DNA from: Caballeronia sp. NK8
GTDB taxonomy: Bacteria > Pseudomonadota > Gammaproteobacteria > Burkholderiales > Burkholderiaceae
NCBI RefSeq assembly: GCF_018408855.1
Contig: NZ_AP024327.1
Span: 310,001-374,000 of the forward strand
Direction: 5' to 3'
Length of the DNA: 64,000 bases
In this document: piece by piece, positions 53,275 to 61,837 of the stretch
How the letters are laid out: each line of letters begins with the position of its first letter
How positions within the stretch are numbered: position 1 is the stretch's first letter
Translations under genes and position numbers: made by a program
Notes under the pieces: generated by a model
Told to the model about the DNA's origin: nothing
Seen by the model: the letters and a program-made list of their open reading frames with translations, nothing else
Database searches by the model: none

Positions 53275-54576
53275 TCAGTGCACGGCCGCGTTGCCGGGCG
53301 TGATGGGCGCTTTCTGCGAACGGGCCAGCATGAGCGTGAGCACGGCGGAGAGCACGAGCAGGCCCGCAACGAAGTAGAGTCCGCCGCTGAAACTGCCCGT
53401 GCGGTCCTTCACCCAGCCGATCATCGCCGGGCCGACGAAGCCGCCGAGATTGCCGATCGAATTGATGGTGGCGATGCCGGTGGCGGCCGCCGCGCCGGAC
53501 AGGAAGGTCGTCGGCATGGTCCACAGCGGCGGCTTCGCGCAACTGATGCCGATATTCACGAGCGTCAGCGCAGCGATCAGCCCGACGACGCTATTGGCGA
53601 GCGCCGCGATCACGAGACCGATCGTCGCCGCGACGCAGGCCAGCACGACGTGCCAGGTGCGCTCGCCGGTGCGGTCGGAGTGGCGCGACCAGAACACCAT
53701 CGCGATCACCGAGATGACGGGCGGAATCGCGTTGAGCAGGCCGACTGTCATTGACGCAACGCCCAGTTGCTTGATGATCTGCGGCGCCCAGATGCCGAGC
53801 GTGTACAGGCCGGCCGACGTGCCGAAGTAGATCAGCGACAGCGCGAGGACACGCGGATTCGCGAGGCCGCTGATGATGCCGTGCTTGCCGCCGGTGGCCC
53901 GGTTGGCGGTTTCGGTGTTCATCACGTTGACGAGCCACGCGCGTTCGTCGTCCTTGAGCCACTTGGCCTTTTCGGGTTTGTCCGTCATGTAGAAGAACAC
54001 GACGACCCCGAGAATGAGCGCGGGCACGGCTTCGAGAACGAACATCCATTGCCAGCCGCGCAGTCCCATCACGCCGTTCATTTCGAGCAACGCGGCGGAA
54101 AGCGGCGAGCCGAGCGCGGTCGAGATCGGCGCGGCGGCCATGAAGAGCGCCACCACGCCCGCTCGGTGCCGCGCCGGGAACCAGTAGCTGAGATACAGGA
54201 TGATGCCGGGGAAGAATCCGGCCTCCGCCGCGCCGAGCAGAAAGCGCACGACATAGAAGCTGGTCGGTCCCGTGACGAAGGCCATTGTCGCGGAAATGAT
54301 GCCCCACGTGACCATCACGCGGGCAATCCACATGCGCGCGCCGACCTTGTGCAGGATGATGTTGGAGGGCACTTCGAACAGAAAGTAGCCCCAGAAGAAG
54401 ATGCCGGCGCCGAAGCCGAGAATCGAGGCGGTGAAGCCCAGATCCGTTTTCATCGTGAGGGACGCGAAGCCGATGTTGACCCGGTCGATGTAAGCGATGA
54501 AGTACAGCAGCATGATGAACGGCACGATGCGCCAGCTCACCTTGCGCAAGGTGCGTTTTTCCAGATCCTTGTCCAT
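53275..54576 (-). CDS. MFS transporter, tartrate/phthalate (ACS) type
   Basis: A 433-residue twelve-span transporter of the anion:cation symporter group. Pieces: LRKVSWRIVPFIMLLYFIAY, IDRVNIGFASLTMKTDLGFT, FFWGYFLFEVPSNIILHKVG and AAEAGFFPGIILYLSYWFPA. It heads the tartrate dehydratase operon and is the probable uptake system for its substrate. The divergent LysR gene is 139 bp away, with a candidate operator between them. Confidence 0.9.
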   Translation of the reverse strand: MDKDLEKRTLRKVSWRIVPFIMLLYFIAYIDRVNIGFASLTMKTDLGFTASILGFGAGIFFWGYFLFEVPSNIILHKVGARMWIARVMVTWGIISATMAFVTGPTSFYVVRFLLGAAEAGFFPGIILYLSYWFPARHRAGVVALFMAAAPISTALGSPLSAALLEMNGVMGLRGWQWMFVLEAVPALILGVVVFFYMTDKPEKAKWLKDDERAWLVNVMNTETANRATGGKHGIISGLANPRVLALSLIYFGTSAGLYTLGIWAPQIIKQLGVASMTVGLLNAIPPVISVIAMVFWSRHSDRTGERTWHVVLACVAATIGLVIAALANSVVGLIAALTLVNIGISCAKPPLWTMPTTFLSGAAAATGIATINSIGNLGGFVGPAMIGWVKDRTGSFSGGLYFVAGLLVLSAVLTLMLARSQKAPITPGNAAVH

Positions 54577-54671
54577 GGAATGTCTCCTTTTTCCGATGAC
54601 CTATGGATGTCAGCCGTCTTGTGCGGCTTCGTTCTAGCCTGGAATGAAGGTTAAAACCGATGGAAACACGT

Positions 54672-54696
54672 ATGAATCGATCTAAACTTAATTCAT
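54672..54696. promoter_or_regulatory. Candidate LysR operator for the tartrate operon
   Basis: ATGAAT (54672-54677) and ATTCAT (54691-54696) form an inverted repeat with a 13-bp AT-rich spacer in the divergent MFS/LysR region, 19 bp before the LysR start. Confidence 0.45.
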
Positions 54697-54715
54697 CATT
54701 GCAAAAAATTCACGA

Positions 54716-55639
54716 ATGAGCATGGACTCGGAGTTGAGCTTCTTCTGCCTGCTGGTGAAGCAGGGCAGCCTCGCGTCGACGGCGCGGGAGCTGAATCTGA
54801 CGCCGCCGGCGGTGTCGCGGCGGCTTTCGGCGCTGGAAGACCGCCTGGGCGTGCGCCTGCTGAACCGGACGACGCGGCGCATCAGCCTGACGAGCGAGGG
54901 CGAGGTCTATTTCGCCAATGCCCAGCGCATCCTGAGCGACATCGACGACATGGAACGGCTCGTGTCGAGCAGCCGCGCCGCGCCGAAAGGCCTGCTGCGG
55001 GTCAACGCGCCGCTGGGATTCGGGCGTTCCTACATCGGACCGGCGATTTCGGTGTTCAGTCAGGACTTTCCCGATGTCGAAGTGCAATTGCATCTCACCG
55101 ACCGGCCCGTGAGCCTGCCGGATGACAGCATCGATGTGTCCGTGCGTTTCGGCGAGATGCCGGACTCGCGCCTGATCGCCAAGAAAATCGCTTCGAATCG
55201 GCGGCTGCTGGTTTCTTCGCCCGGCTACTTGCGTGCTGCCGGCGCACCGGCTCATCCGCACGATCTGACGCAGCATCAGTGCATCGTGCTGCGGCAGAAT
55301 GATGCCGCCTACGGCAACTGGCGATTGAGCCGCGGCGGGCGCACCGAGACCATCAAGGTGCACGGCAAGCTGAGCACGAACGATGGCGAAGTGGCGCTCA
55401 ACTGGGCGCTCGAAGGCCACGGCATTCTGATGCGGGCCGAATGGGACATCGCCAAGTATCTTCGCAGCGGCCGGCTGGTGCAGGTGCTGACCGACTACGA
55501 CACGCCGCCCGCCGATATCTACGCGGTCTATCCCGAGCGTCTCAATCTCTCCGCGAAGGTGGCGTGCTTCGTCGAGCATCTGCGCTCTTATCTGGGCCAG
55601 CATGCCGACGGCCCGTCGCCGGTCAGCTCCAACTGGTAG
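54716..55639 (+). CDS. LysR-family regulator of the tartrate locus
   Basis: A 307-residue LysR protein of the CrgA/DmlR-like branch. Helix-turn-helix: SLASTARELNLTPPAVSRRL, with the NRTTRRISLTSEGEVYF continuation typical of this branch. It is divergent from the MFS-ttdA-ttdB operon, which it most likely controls, in the manner of TtdR or DmlR. It is a close paralogue of the LysR protein at 55645, and the two are tail to tail with a 5-bp gap. ATG 54722 is an alternative start. Confidence 0.9.
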   Translation: MSMDSELSFFCLLVKQGSLASTARELNLTPPAVSRRLSALEDRLGVRLLNRTTRRISLTSEGEVYFANAQRILSDIDDMERLVSSSRAAPKGLLRVNAPLGFGRSYIGPAISVFSQDFPDVEVQLHLTDRPVSLPDDSIDVSVRFGEMPDSRLIAKKIASNRRLLVSSPGYLRAAGAPAHPHDLTQHQCIVLRQNDAAYGNWRLSRGGRTETIKVHGKLSTNDGEVALNWALEGHGILMRAEWDIAKYLRSGRLVQVLTDYDTPPADIYAVYPERLNLSAKVACFVEHLRSYLGQHADGPSPVSSNW

Positions 55640-55644
55640 CGGAC

Positions 55645-56565
55645 TTATTCGCTCTGGAGTTCGTGCGCGATGAAGTCGACGAACGCGCGAATCCGGTTCG
55701 ACATCTGATGCCGCTGGGAATAGACCGCGAAGATATCGGCGTTCGGGGTTTCGTGATCGGGCAGCACGCGAACGAGCGAACCGTCTGCCAGATACGGCTT
55801 GAGGTCCCATTCGGCGCGCATCAGGATGCCGTGTCCTTCCAGCGCCCACTTCACCGCGATTTCACCGTCGTTGGTGGTGAGCGTGCCGTTGATCCGCACG
55901 GCCTCGGTCTTGCGCGACGTCCCACGGCCGGATGTCAGCCGCCACACGCCGTACGCTTCGTCGCCCTGCCGAATGCCGATGCAGTTGTGCCGCGCGAGAT
56001 CGTGCGCGGTGAGCGGCATGCCGCGCGACGCGATATAGGCCGGCGCCGCGCACAAGAGCCGGCGGTTGCCGGCCAGCCGCCTCGCGACCACGCGCGTATC
56101 GGGCGGCTCGCCGAAACGGATGCAGACATCGAAGGCATCGTCGGTGAGGGGCGGCGGCGTCACCGACAACTGAAGCTGCACCGACACCTGCGGATAGTGC
56201 GCGACGAACTTCGATATCACCGGCGCGACGTGGCTGCGCCCGAAGCCGAGTGTCGCATTCACGCGCAGCAGGCCTTTCGGACTCTGCTTCGCGGAGCCGA
56301 GCATTTCCGACAGTTCATCGATCTCGTCGAGAATCCGGCGCGCATGTTCGAGATACAGTTCGCCTTCGGGCGTGAGCATCATCCGGCGCGTCGTGCGGTT
56401 GACGAGCGCCACGCCCGCGCGCGATTCCATCTGCGCGAGGCGCTTGCTGACGGCCGCCGCCGTGAGGCCCAGTTCCCGTGCCGCCGCGCTCAGGCTGCCA
56501 GCGGCGGACAGCGTCGAGAAGAAGCTCAGATCGGCCGGCTGGACGGTATCGGGCATCGTGGTCAT
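55645..56565 (-). CDS. LysR-family regulator divergent from the flavin monooxygenase gene
   Basis: A 306-residue LysR protein with helix-turn-helix SLSAAARELGLTAAAVSKRL and NRTTRRMMLTPEGELYLEHA. It matches the neighbour at 54716 throughout (shared KGLLRVNATLGFGRS, DDAFDVCIRFGE, NRRLL), indicating an old duplication. It is divergent from the LLM monooxygenase gene with 158 bp between, so it may control the organosulfur genes; a classical CysB/Cbl-type regulator is not present. Confidence 0.88.
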   Translation of the reverse strand: MTTMPDTVQPADLSFFSTLSAAGSLSAAARELGLTAAAVSKRLAQMESRAGVALVNRTTRRMMLTPEGELYLEHARRILDEIDELSEMLGSAKQSPKGLLRVNATLGFGRSHVAPVISKFVAHYPQVSVQLQLSVTPPPLTDDAFDVCIRFGEPPDTRVVARRLAGNRRLLCAAPAYIASRGMPLTAHDLARHNCIGIRQGDEAYGVWRLTSGRGTSRKTEAVRINGTLTTNDGEIAVKWALEGHGILMRAEWDLKPYLADGSLVRVLPDHETPNADIFAVYSQRHQMSNRIRAFVDFIAHELQSE

Positions 56566-56723
56566 TCGTGAATCGAAGTTGACGATGCATCGAGTTTAGC
56601 AGCCGTTCTTAATGCGTTTTCGGCAGTTGCATATCGTCAGAAATTGGATGGCCGCGCGCGCATGCGGCGTTAGCATGGGCATCCTTCATCACGGCCATTT
56701 CGCGTTCTTCGCGTCTCAAAGCG

Positions 56724-57785
56724 ATGTCATCCAAACTTCCACGCTTCGGCGTCTGGGCGCTCGTGCACGGCAGCCGCGCCGCCTTGCAAGATCCCGCAGA
56801 ACCCTACGACGCTTCCTGGGCACGCAACAAGGCGCTCGTGCTCGAAGCCGAGCGTCTCGGCTACGACTCGGTGCTCGTCGCTCAGCACACGGTCAATCCG
56901 CACGATCCGACGTTCGATCAGCTCGAAGCGTGGACGGCTTCGGCGGCGCTCGCGGCGCTCACGTCGCGCATCGAGATCATCGCGGCGATCAAGCCTTATC
57001 TCTATCACCCGGTCGTGCTCGCGAAGATGGCGCAGCAGATCGAGCACATCAGCGGCGGGCGCTTCGCGATCAATCTCGTGAACGCGTGGAATCGTCCGGA
57101 GCTGGAACGCGCCGGCATCGGCTTCGCGGAACACGACGAGCGCTATGCCTACGGCCGCGAATGGATCACGGTCGTCGACAAACTGCTGCGCGGCGAGACC
57201 GTGAATCATCGCGGCGACAATTTCCATATTGACGGCTATCGGCTGCTGCCGGCCGATCCGTTTCGCGCGCGTCCGCGTATTTACGTGGGCGGCGAGTCGG
57301 AGCCGGCGCGCGCGCTGGTGGCCGCGCACGGCGACACCTGGTTCATCAACGGCCAGCCGCCCGAGGACGTCGCACGCCTGATCGCCGATGTTTCCGCGCG
57401 TGCGCGCCCGGCTGGACTCGATGCGTTGCGCTTCGGCCTGTCGGCGTTCGTCATCGCGCGCGCGACGCAGGCGCAGGCCGACGCGCATCTCGATCACCTG
57501 TTCACGCTGGCCGAGCGGGACAAGCCGCTGCGCGAACGGCAAAAGGCCAATACCGATCCCGCCACGGTGATGCACCGGACCTTCGCGCGGTCGCCGCGCG
57601 TCGGGTCGAATGGCGGCACGGCGGCGGGACTCGTCGGCGACTACGATACGGTCGCGCGGCGCATCGCGGATTTTCATCGCTCGGGCATCGAACTCTTCAT
57701 GCTGCAGTTTCAGCCGTTCGAAGCCGACATGCGCCTCTTCGCGGAAGAGGTCGCGCCGCGCGTGCGCCGTCTGCTGTCTGCTTGA
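56724..57785 (+). CDS. LLM-class FMN-dependent monooxygenase (SsuD/SfnG-like)
   Basis: A 353-residue luciferase-like monooxygenase that uses FMNH2 and oxygen, in this class often to cleave C-S bonds of sulfonates or sulfones. Family text: RNKALVLEAERLGYDSVLVA, EHISGGRFAINLVNAWNRPE, RYAYGREWITVVDKLLRGE and VGDYDTVARRIADFHRSGI. It lacks the usual start of SfnG, so the sulfone or sulfonate substrate is open. No strong ribosome site precedes the ATG. Convergent with the acyl-CoA-dehydrogenase-like gene 13 bp downstream. Confidence 0.87.
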   Translation: MSSKLPRFGVWALVHGSRAALQDPAEPYDASWARNKALVLEAERLGYDSVLVAQHTVNPHDPTFDQLEAWTASAALAALTSRIEIIAAIKPYLYHPVVLAKMAQQIEHISGGRFAINLVNAWNRPELERAGIGFAEHDERYAYGREWITVVDKLLRGETVNHRGDNFHIDGYRLLPADPFRARPRIYVGGESEPARALVAAHGDTWFINGQPPEDVARLIADVSARARPAGLDALRFGLSAFVIARATQAQADAHLDHLFTLAERDKPLRERQKANTDPATVMHRTFARSPRVGSNGGTAAGLVGDYDTVARRIADFHRSGIELFMLQFQPFEADMRLFAEEVAPRVRRLLSA

Positions 57786-57798
57786 ACGTCGCGTGCGA

Positions 57799-59031
57799 TC
57801 AGAAGAACGCGCCCGTGGGCGGAAGCTGTCCCGTGAGCGCGTTCTGTCCGAGCAGGCGCTCCTTGTAGAGCCGCGGGTTATGCGAGGCGATCACCTTGAT
57901 GTTGCGCCAGTGCCGGTCCAGCGCGCCCACGCGCGAGACGACCGAGCCCGAGCCGAGATCGATCAGCCAGCTTGCGATCTGCGGCGCGAGATCGTCGATC
58001 ACGACCTTGGCCTCCGCCGCCGCGAAGGTGGCGGCGAGCGTGGTGTCGTATTCGTCGGCGGTGGCGTATGCGTCCCATGCGCGCTGCAACGCGGCGACGG
58101 CGCGGTCTGCGCTCGCTTCGACGCTGGCCGCGTAGGCGCGGATGCGCCCAAGCAAGGCCTGCAACACGGGCTCGTCGGTGGGATGCGTGGCTTCGCCGTG
58201 ATAGAAGTTCCGCCCGCGTGAGCGAAGGACTTCCACGGCATCCAGCGCGACGCGACGCGTAATGCCCGCGATGCAGTTGGTCAGATAGACCTGGTGAAAG
58301 GTGAAGCCCCACGGCGACGCGTCGCCGGAGCGCGGCGGGTCGATCGGATAGACATGCGCGGCGGGTACGGCGACAGCGCGGAACTCTGCGGTCCCCGAAC
58401 CCGTCAGGCGCTGGCCGAAGCCCTGCCAGTCGTCGTTGTTGCCGACGCCCGGTCCGCGTTCCAGCACGTATTGCACGATGCTGCCCGCGCGGCTTTCCAC
58501 CGCGACGCCGATGAATGCATCGTTATACAGATTACCCGTCGCATAGATCTTGTCGCCCGAGCCGACATACGCCTGCCGGATTTCGTCCCATTCGAGGCGG
58601 GTGAGAACCTTGCCGGGACGCGCGCCTGCCGCGACGACATCGGTTTCCGTGAAGCTCAAGCCCACGGTCTTCCGCTTGCCGGTCAGTTCGAGCACGTGTG
58701 CATGGAAAGGATGATCGCGCTGCCGGAGCGCCGCTTCGACCTGCCACAAGTGATTGCGAAACGCATGCGCGATGTTCGAATCCGCGGCCGCGACGTCGCG
58801 CGCCACGACGAAGAGTTCGGCAAGCGACGCGCCGTGTCCTCCTGCATCGGCAGGCAGACGCAGCGCGCCGAAGCCGAGCGCCTTGAGTTGCGCGATCTCT
58901 TCGTGTGGCAGCCGATGTTCGCGTTCGCGCGCCGCTGCGGTGGCCGCGATATCGGCGATGATCCCGGCGAAGCCGAGCTTCGCGGACAGCGGCGAGACCA
59001 GCCTCGCTCCGATGGTGTTCGTGTCGGTCAT
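57799..59031 (-). CDS. Acyl-CoA-dehydrogenase-like flavin monooxygenase (SfnB/DszC-type)
   Basis: A 410-residue protein of the acyl-CoA dehydrogenase fold. The N-terminal helical part (LPHEEIAQLKALGFGALRLP, ADAGGHGASLAELFVVARDV, NIAHAFRNHLW) and SFTETDVVAAG-type beta domain match the SfnB/DszC subgroup, which oxygenates sulfur compounds rather than dehydrogenating acyl-CoA. A longer frame upstream is a shadow of the binding-protein gene. It is the last gene of a reverse-strand operon with an Ssu-type ABC transporter, 2 bp after the binding-protein stop. Confidence 0.83.
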   Translation of the reverse strand: MTDTNTIGARLVSPLSAKLGFAGIIADIAATAAAREREHRLPHEEIAQLKALGFGALRLPADAGGHGASLAELFVVARDVAAADSNIAHAFRNHLWQVEAALRQRDHPFHAHVLELTGKRKTVGLSFTETDVVAAGARPGKVLTRLEWDEIRQAYVGSGDKIYATGNLYNDAFIGVAVESRAGSIVQYVLERGPGVGNNDDWQGFGQRLTGSGTAEFRAVAVPAAHVYPIDPPRSGDASPWGFTFHQVYLTNCIAGITRRVALDAVEVLRSRGRNFYHGEATHPTDEPVLQALLGRIRAYAASVEASADRAVAALQRAWDAYATADEYDTTLAATFAAAEAKVVIDDLAPQIASWLIDLGSGSVVSRVGALDRHWRNIKVIASHNPRLYKERLLGQNALTGQLPPTGAFF

Positions 59032-59033
59032 CG

Positions 59034-60032
59034 TCAAACCTTGATGCTGTAGTCCGCGACCTTGATGCGCGAATTGATGATCTTGCGTTCCGCGAGCCAG
59101 TCGGCCGCGCGCTGGAACTGGCCGAGAAACGCGGCGTCGTCGGCTTCGTGAAACTGGTTCACGCGCCGGAGGCCCGCCAGATAATCGCGCACCTGATCCG
59201 GATATTTGCCTTCCCGCTGCACGAGTTGCTCCGACTCGACGGAATGCGTCGACTGCCACGCGCCCTCGACGTAGTACGCGTCGATCACCGCGCGGATCAG
59301 CTCGGAGTTCTCTTCGGTGAACTTGCGGCGCGTTACGAGCGAGCTGTAGTCGATCAGGAAGTCGAGGTCGCGGCCTTCGACGAAGATGTCCTTCGCATCG
59401 TTCGAGAAGCGCGCGATGTCCACGCCCGGCGACCACATCGACCACGCGTCGACCTTGCCCTGCGCGAACGCGGGCGCGGCATCCGGCGGATTGAGATAGA
59501 CGAACTGAACCTTATCCCGATCGATGCGGTGCTTCTCCAGCGCCGCGATGAGCAGGAATTCGCCCAGCCCTGAACGATTGACGGCGACCTTGCGGCCCGC
59601 CAGATCCGCGATCGAATTGATGCCGCTCGCTTTCTTCACGATGATCGACGTCGAGCGCGGCGAATAGATATCGAACGCATTGAAGACGATCGGCGAGCCG
59701 GCGAGCATCGCGGCCAGCGCGGGCGTGGTCGACCCCCAGAAGCCGAAGTCCGCGCTGCCGCCGACCACCGCCTGAATCGACGGCGCGTGGTTCGGGAACG
59801 GGCCGATCCATTCGACCCTGATGCCCTTCGCGGCGAGCGTTTTCTCGAATACGCCGCGCTGCTTCGCGATATCCGGCAGACTGCCGTAACCCCAGCCGAT
59901 GCGCACGACATCGGTGTTGCGCGTCAGCTTGCGCGGCTCGGCTGCGCGAGCCGCAACGGGAAGAACAGCGCCGGCCAACAGGCCGCCCGCCGCGCGCAAA
60001 AGTTGGCGGCGGGTCAAAGAAGAATCGGTCAT
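59034..60032 (-). CDS. ABC solute-binding protein, aliphatic sulfonate SsuA-like
   Basis: A 332-residue periplasmic receptor with a Tat signal (SLTRRQLLRAAGGLLAGAVL, cleaved after ARA). Mature text: VRIGWGYGSLPDIAKQRGVF, NHAPSIQAVVGGSADFGFWG, TTPALAAMLAGSPIVF and VNRSGLGEFLLIAALEKH, as in SsuA/TauA. Its start overlaps the end of the ATPase gene by ATGA. It should bind a sulfonate, sulfate ester or similar compound for the adjoining permease. Confidence 0.9.
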   Translation of the reverse strand: MTDSSLTRRQLLRAAGGLLAGAVLPVAARAAEPRKLTRNTDVVRIGWGYGSLPDIAKQRGVFEKTLAAKGIRVEWIGPFPNHAPSIQAVVGGSADFGFWGSTTPALAAMLAGSPIVFNAFDIYSPRSTSIIVKKASGINSIADLAGRKVAVNRSGLGEFLLIAALEKHRIDRDKVQFVYLNPPDAAPAFAQGKVDAWSMWSPGVDIARFSNDAKDIFVEGRDLDFLIDYSSLVTRRKFTEENSELIRAVIDAYYVEGAWQSTHSVESEQLVQREGKYPDQVRDYLAGLRRVNQFHEADDAAFLGQFQRAADWLAERKIINSRIKVADYSIKV

Positions 60033-60781
60033 GCGGTCATGGTCCTTGTCGTTTTGTTCTGTACGCCCAGTGCTTCGAGCAGAATGGGCCGCAGTGTCTG
60101 CGGCGTGTGGTCTTTCGGTTGGAAGGAAGCGGCGATGTGTCCGGCGCGCATGACGAGAATCCTGTCGGCGAGCGTGAGCGCTTCATCGACGTCATGCGTC
60201 ACGATCAGCACGCCCGGCTGGTGCAGCGCGACGAGTTCCTTGACGAGCCCGTGCATCTTGATGCGGGTGAGCGCGTCGAGCGCCGCGAACGGTTCGTCGA
60301 GCAGCAGCAACGCGGGATCGCGCACGAGCGCGCGCGCCAGCGCCACGCGCTGCGACTGACCGCCTGAGAGATTGCGCGGCCAGTCGTCTTCGCGTCCGGC
60401 GAGTCCGACTTCGGCCAATGCGCGTATCGCGCCCGCACGGCCGATCGTCGATTCATGGCCGAGCGCGACGTTGGCCCATAACGCCGCCCACGGCAGCAGC
60501 CGATGCTCCTGGAACACGACGGACGGGCGCTCGGGCGCGCGGATCGTGCCGGCGTCCGGCTGATCGAGCCCGGCCAGCGCGCGCAGCAGCGTGGTCTTGC
60601 CGCAGCCGCTTTCGCCGAGCAGCGCGACGAATTCGCCCTGGCGGATATCGAGGTCCAGCGCATCGATGACGACGCGGCTGCCGTAACGCCGTTTGAGACC
60701 GCGCACGGATACGGCGAGCGGCGGTTCGTCGTTGCGGACATGTGCGTTCGAATCGCGCGACACGGTGATGCTCTGATCCAT
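60029..60781 (-). CDS. ssuB: ABC transporter ATPase, SsuB-like
   Basis: A 250-residue ATPase. Walker A GESGCGKTT, Q-loop VVFQEHRLLPW, signature LSGGQSQR, Walker B LLLDEPFAALDALTR and the switch His in VTHDVDEALTLADR. This is the nitrate/sulfonate/taurine class. A longer upstream frame is the shadow of the permease gene; the ATG at 60781 overlaps the permease stop by one base. The chain is permease, ATPase, binding protein, flavoenzyme. Confidence 0.9.
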   Translation of the reverse strand: MDQSITVSRDSNAHVRNDEPPLAVSVRGLKRRYGSRVVIDALDLDIRQGEFVALLGESGCGKTTLLRALAGLDQPDAGTIRAPERPSVVFQEHRLLPWAALWANVALGHESTIGRAGAIRALAEVGLAGREDDWPRNLSGGQSQRVALARALVRDPALLLLDEPFAALDALTRIKMHGLVKELVALHQPGVLIVTHDVDEALTLADRILVMRAGHIAASFQPKDHTPQTLRPILLEALGVQNKTTRTMTA

Positions 60782-61617
60782 CAGCGTGCTCCTTTGGCGT
60801 AGTTCGCGTGCCACGACAGCAAACGCGCTTCGAGCAGACGCACCAGCGTATCCGCCGCCACGCCGATGATCGCGTAGATGATCACGGTCAGCAGGATGAC
60901 ATTCGTGTTCAGGAATTCGCGCGCGTCCATCGCGAGGAAGCCGATGCCCTTGGTGGTCGCGAGCGTTTCGGCGATGACGAGCGCGAGCCACGCGTGGGCG
61001 AGGGCATAGCGCACGCCCGTGAGGATCGAGGGCATTGCGCCCGGCAGGATGATTCGCCGCACGATCGCGGTCCAGCCGAGCCCGACGACCTTGGCGAGTT
61101 CCATCAGCTTCGGATCGATCTGGCGAATGCCGAGCATCGTGTTGATGTAGATCGGAAACAGCACGGCGAGCGAAACCAGAAAGACCTTCGCGATCTCGCC
61201 CACGCCGAACCACACGATCACGAGTGGCAGCATCGCGAGAAACGGCACGGCGCGCACCATCTGGATCGAGCGGTCGAGCAGCGCCTGCGCGAGCGGCGAG
61301 AAGCCGACGAGAATCCCGAGCACGAGCCCGAGCGCGCCGCCGATCACGAAGCCCGCCGCGGCGCGCAACAGCGAAACGCCGAGGTGAACGAAGAGATCGC
61401 CGGTGCGGGCCATGTCGAAAGCGGTTTCGACGACACGGCTTGGCGCGGGCAACACTTGCGGCGCGATCAGCCCGAGGCGCGCGGCGGCTTCCCAGAGCAG
61501 AACGACCAGCGCGGGAACGACCCACGACAGCCATCGATAGAGCGCGGCCTTCGACAAACCGGATCGGCTCGGTGTCGAAGCGACATAGCGGGGTGGTGAG
61601 GAAGTCAGATCGGACAT
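60781..61617 (-). CDS. ssuC: ABC transporter permease, SsuC-like
   Basis: A 278-residue permease with about six membrane segments; the first is RWLSWVVPALVVLLWEAAAR followed by LGLIAPQVLPAPSRVVETAF, typical of SsuC/TauC. The coupling loop is LAKVVGLGWTAIVRRIILPG. It is the first gene of the reverse-strand sulfonate operon. Upstream is the 220-bp divergent region containing a perfect 20-bp palindrome. Confidence 0.9.
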   Translation of the reverse strand: MSDLTSSPPRYVASTPSRSGLSKAALYRWLSWVVPALVVLLWEAAARLGLIAPQVLPAPSRVVETAFDMARTGDLFVHLGVSLLRAAAGFVIGGALGLVLGILVGFSPLAQALLDRSIQMVRAVPFLAMLPLVIVWFGVGEIAKVFLVSLAVLFPIYINTMLGIRQIDPKLMELAKVVGLGWTAIVRRIILPGAMPSILTGVRYALAHAWLALVIAETLATTKGIGFLAMDAREFLNTNVILLTVIIYAIIGVAADTLVRLLEARLLSWHANYAKGAR

Positions 61618-61733
61618 GTCGATTCCGGGTGGGGCATCGCGAAAGAGAGCTTGCTATTAGAGGCTGCCGGGCGTGGCCGTGACAAACGGTTTTTTATGCT
61701 TAGCTTTCCAGCTTCGGCGCCTCGATGGAGCGC

Positions 61734-61753
61734 GTTTCATATCGATATGAAAC
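61734..61753. promoter_or_regulatory. Perfect 20-bp palindrome, candidate operator
   Basis: GTTTCATATC at 61734-61743 is the exact reverse complement of GATATGAAAC at 61744-61753. It lies centrally between the divergent ssuC-like and NtaA-type genes, the place for a shared operator. The dimeric regulator that would read it is not identifiable from the window. Confidence 0.65.
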
Positions 61754-61837
61754 TTCATTCGTTAGCGCATGCACGGCCCTTGACTAGACTGAGACGCCTG
61801 TTCGCCGGCCCAGGCCGGCCTCACATTTCGCGCCCTC

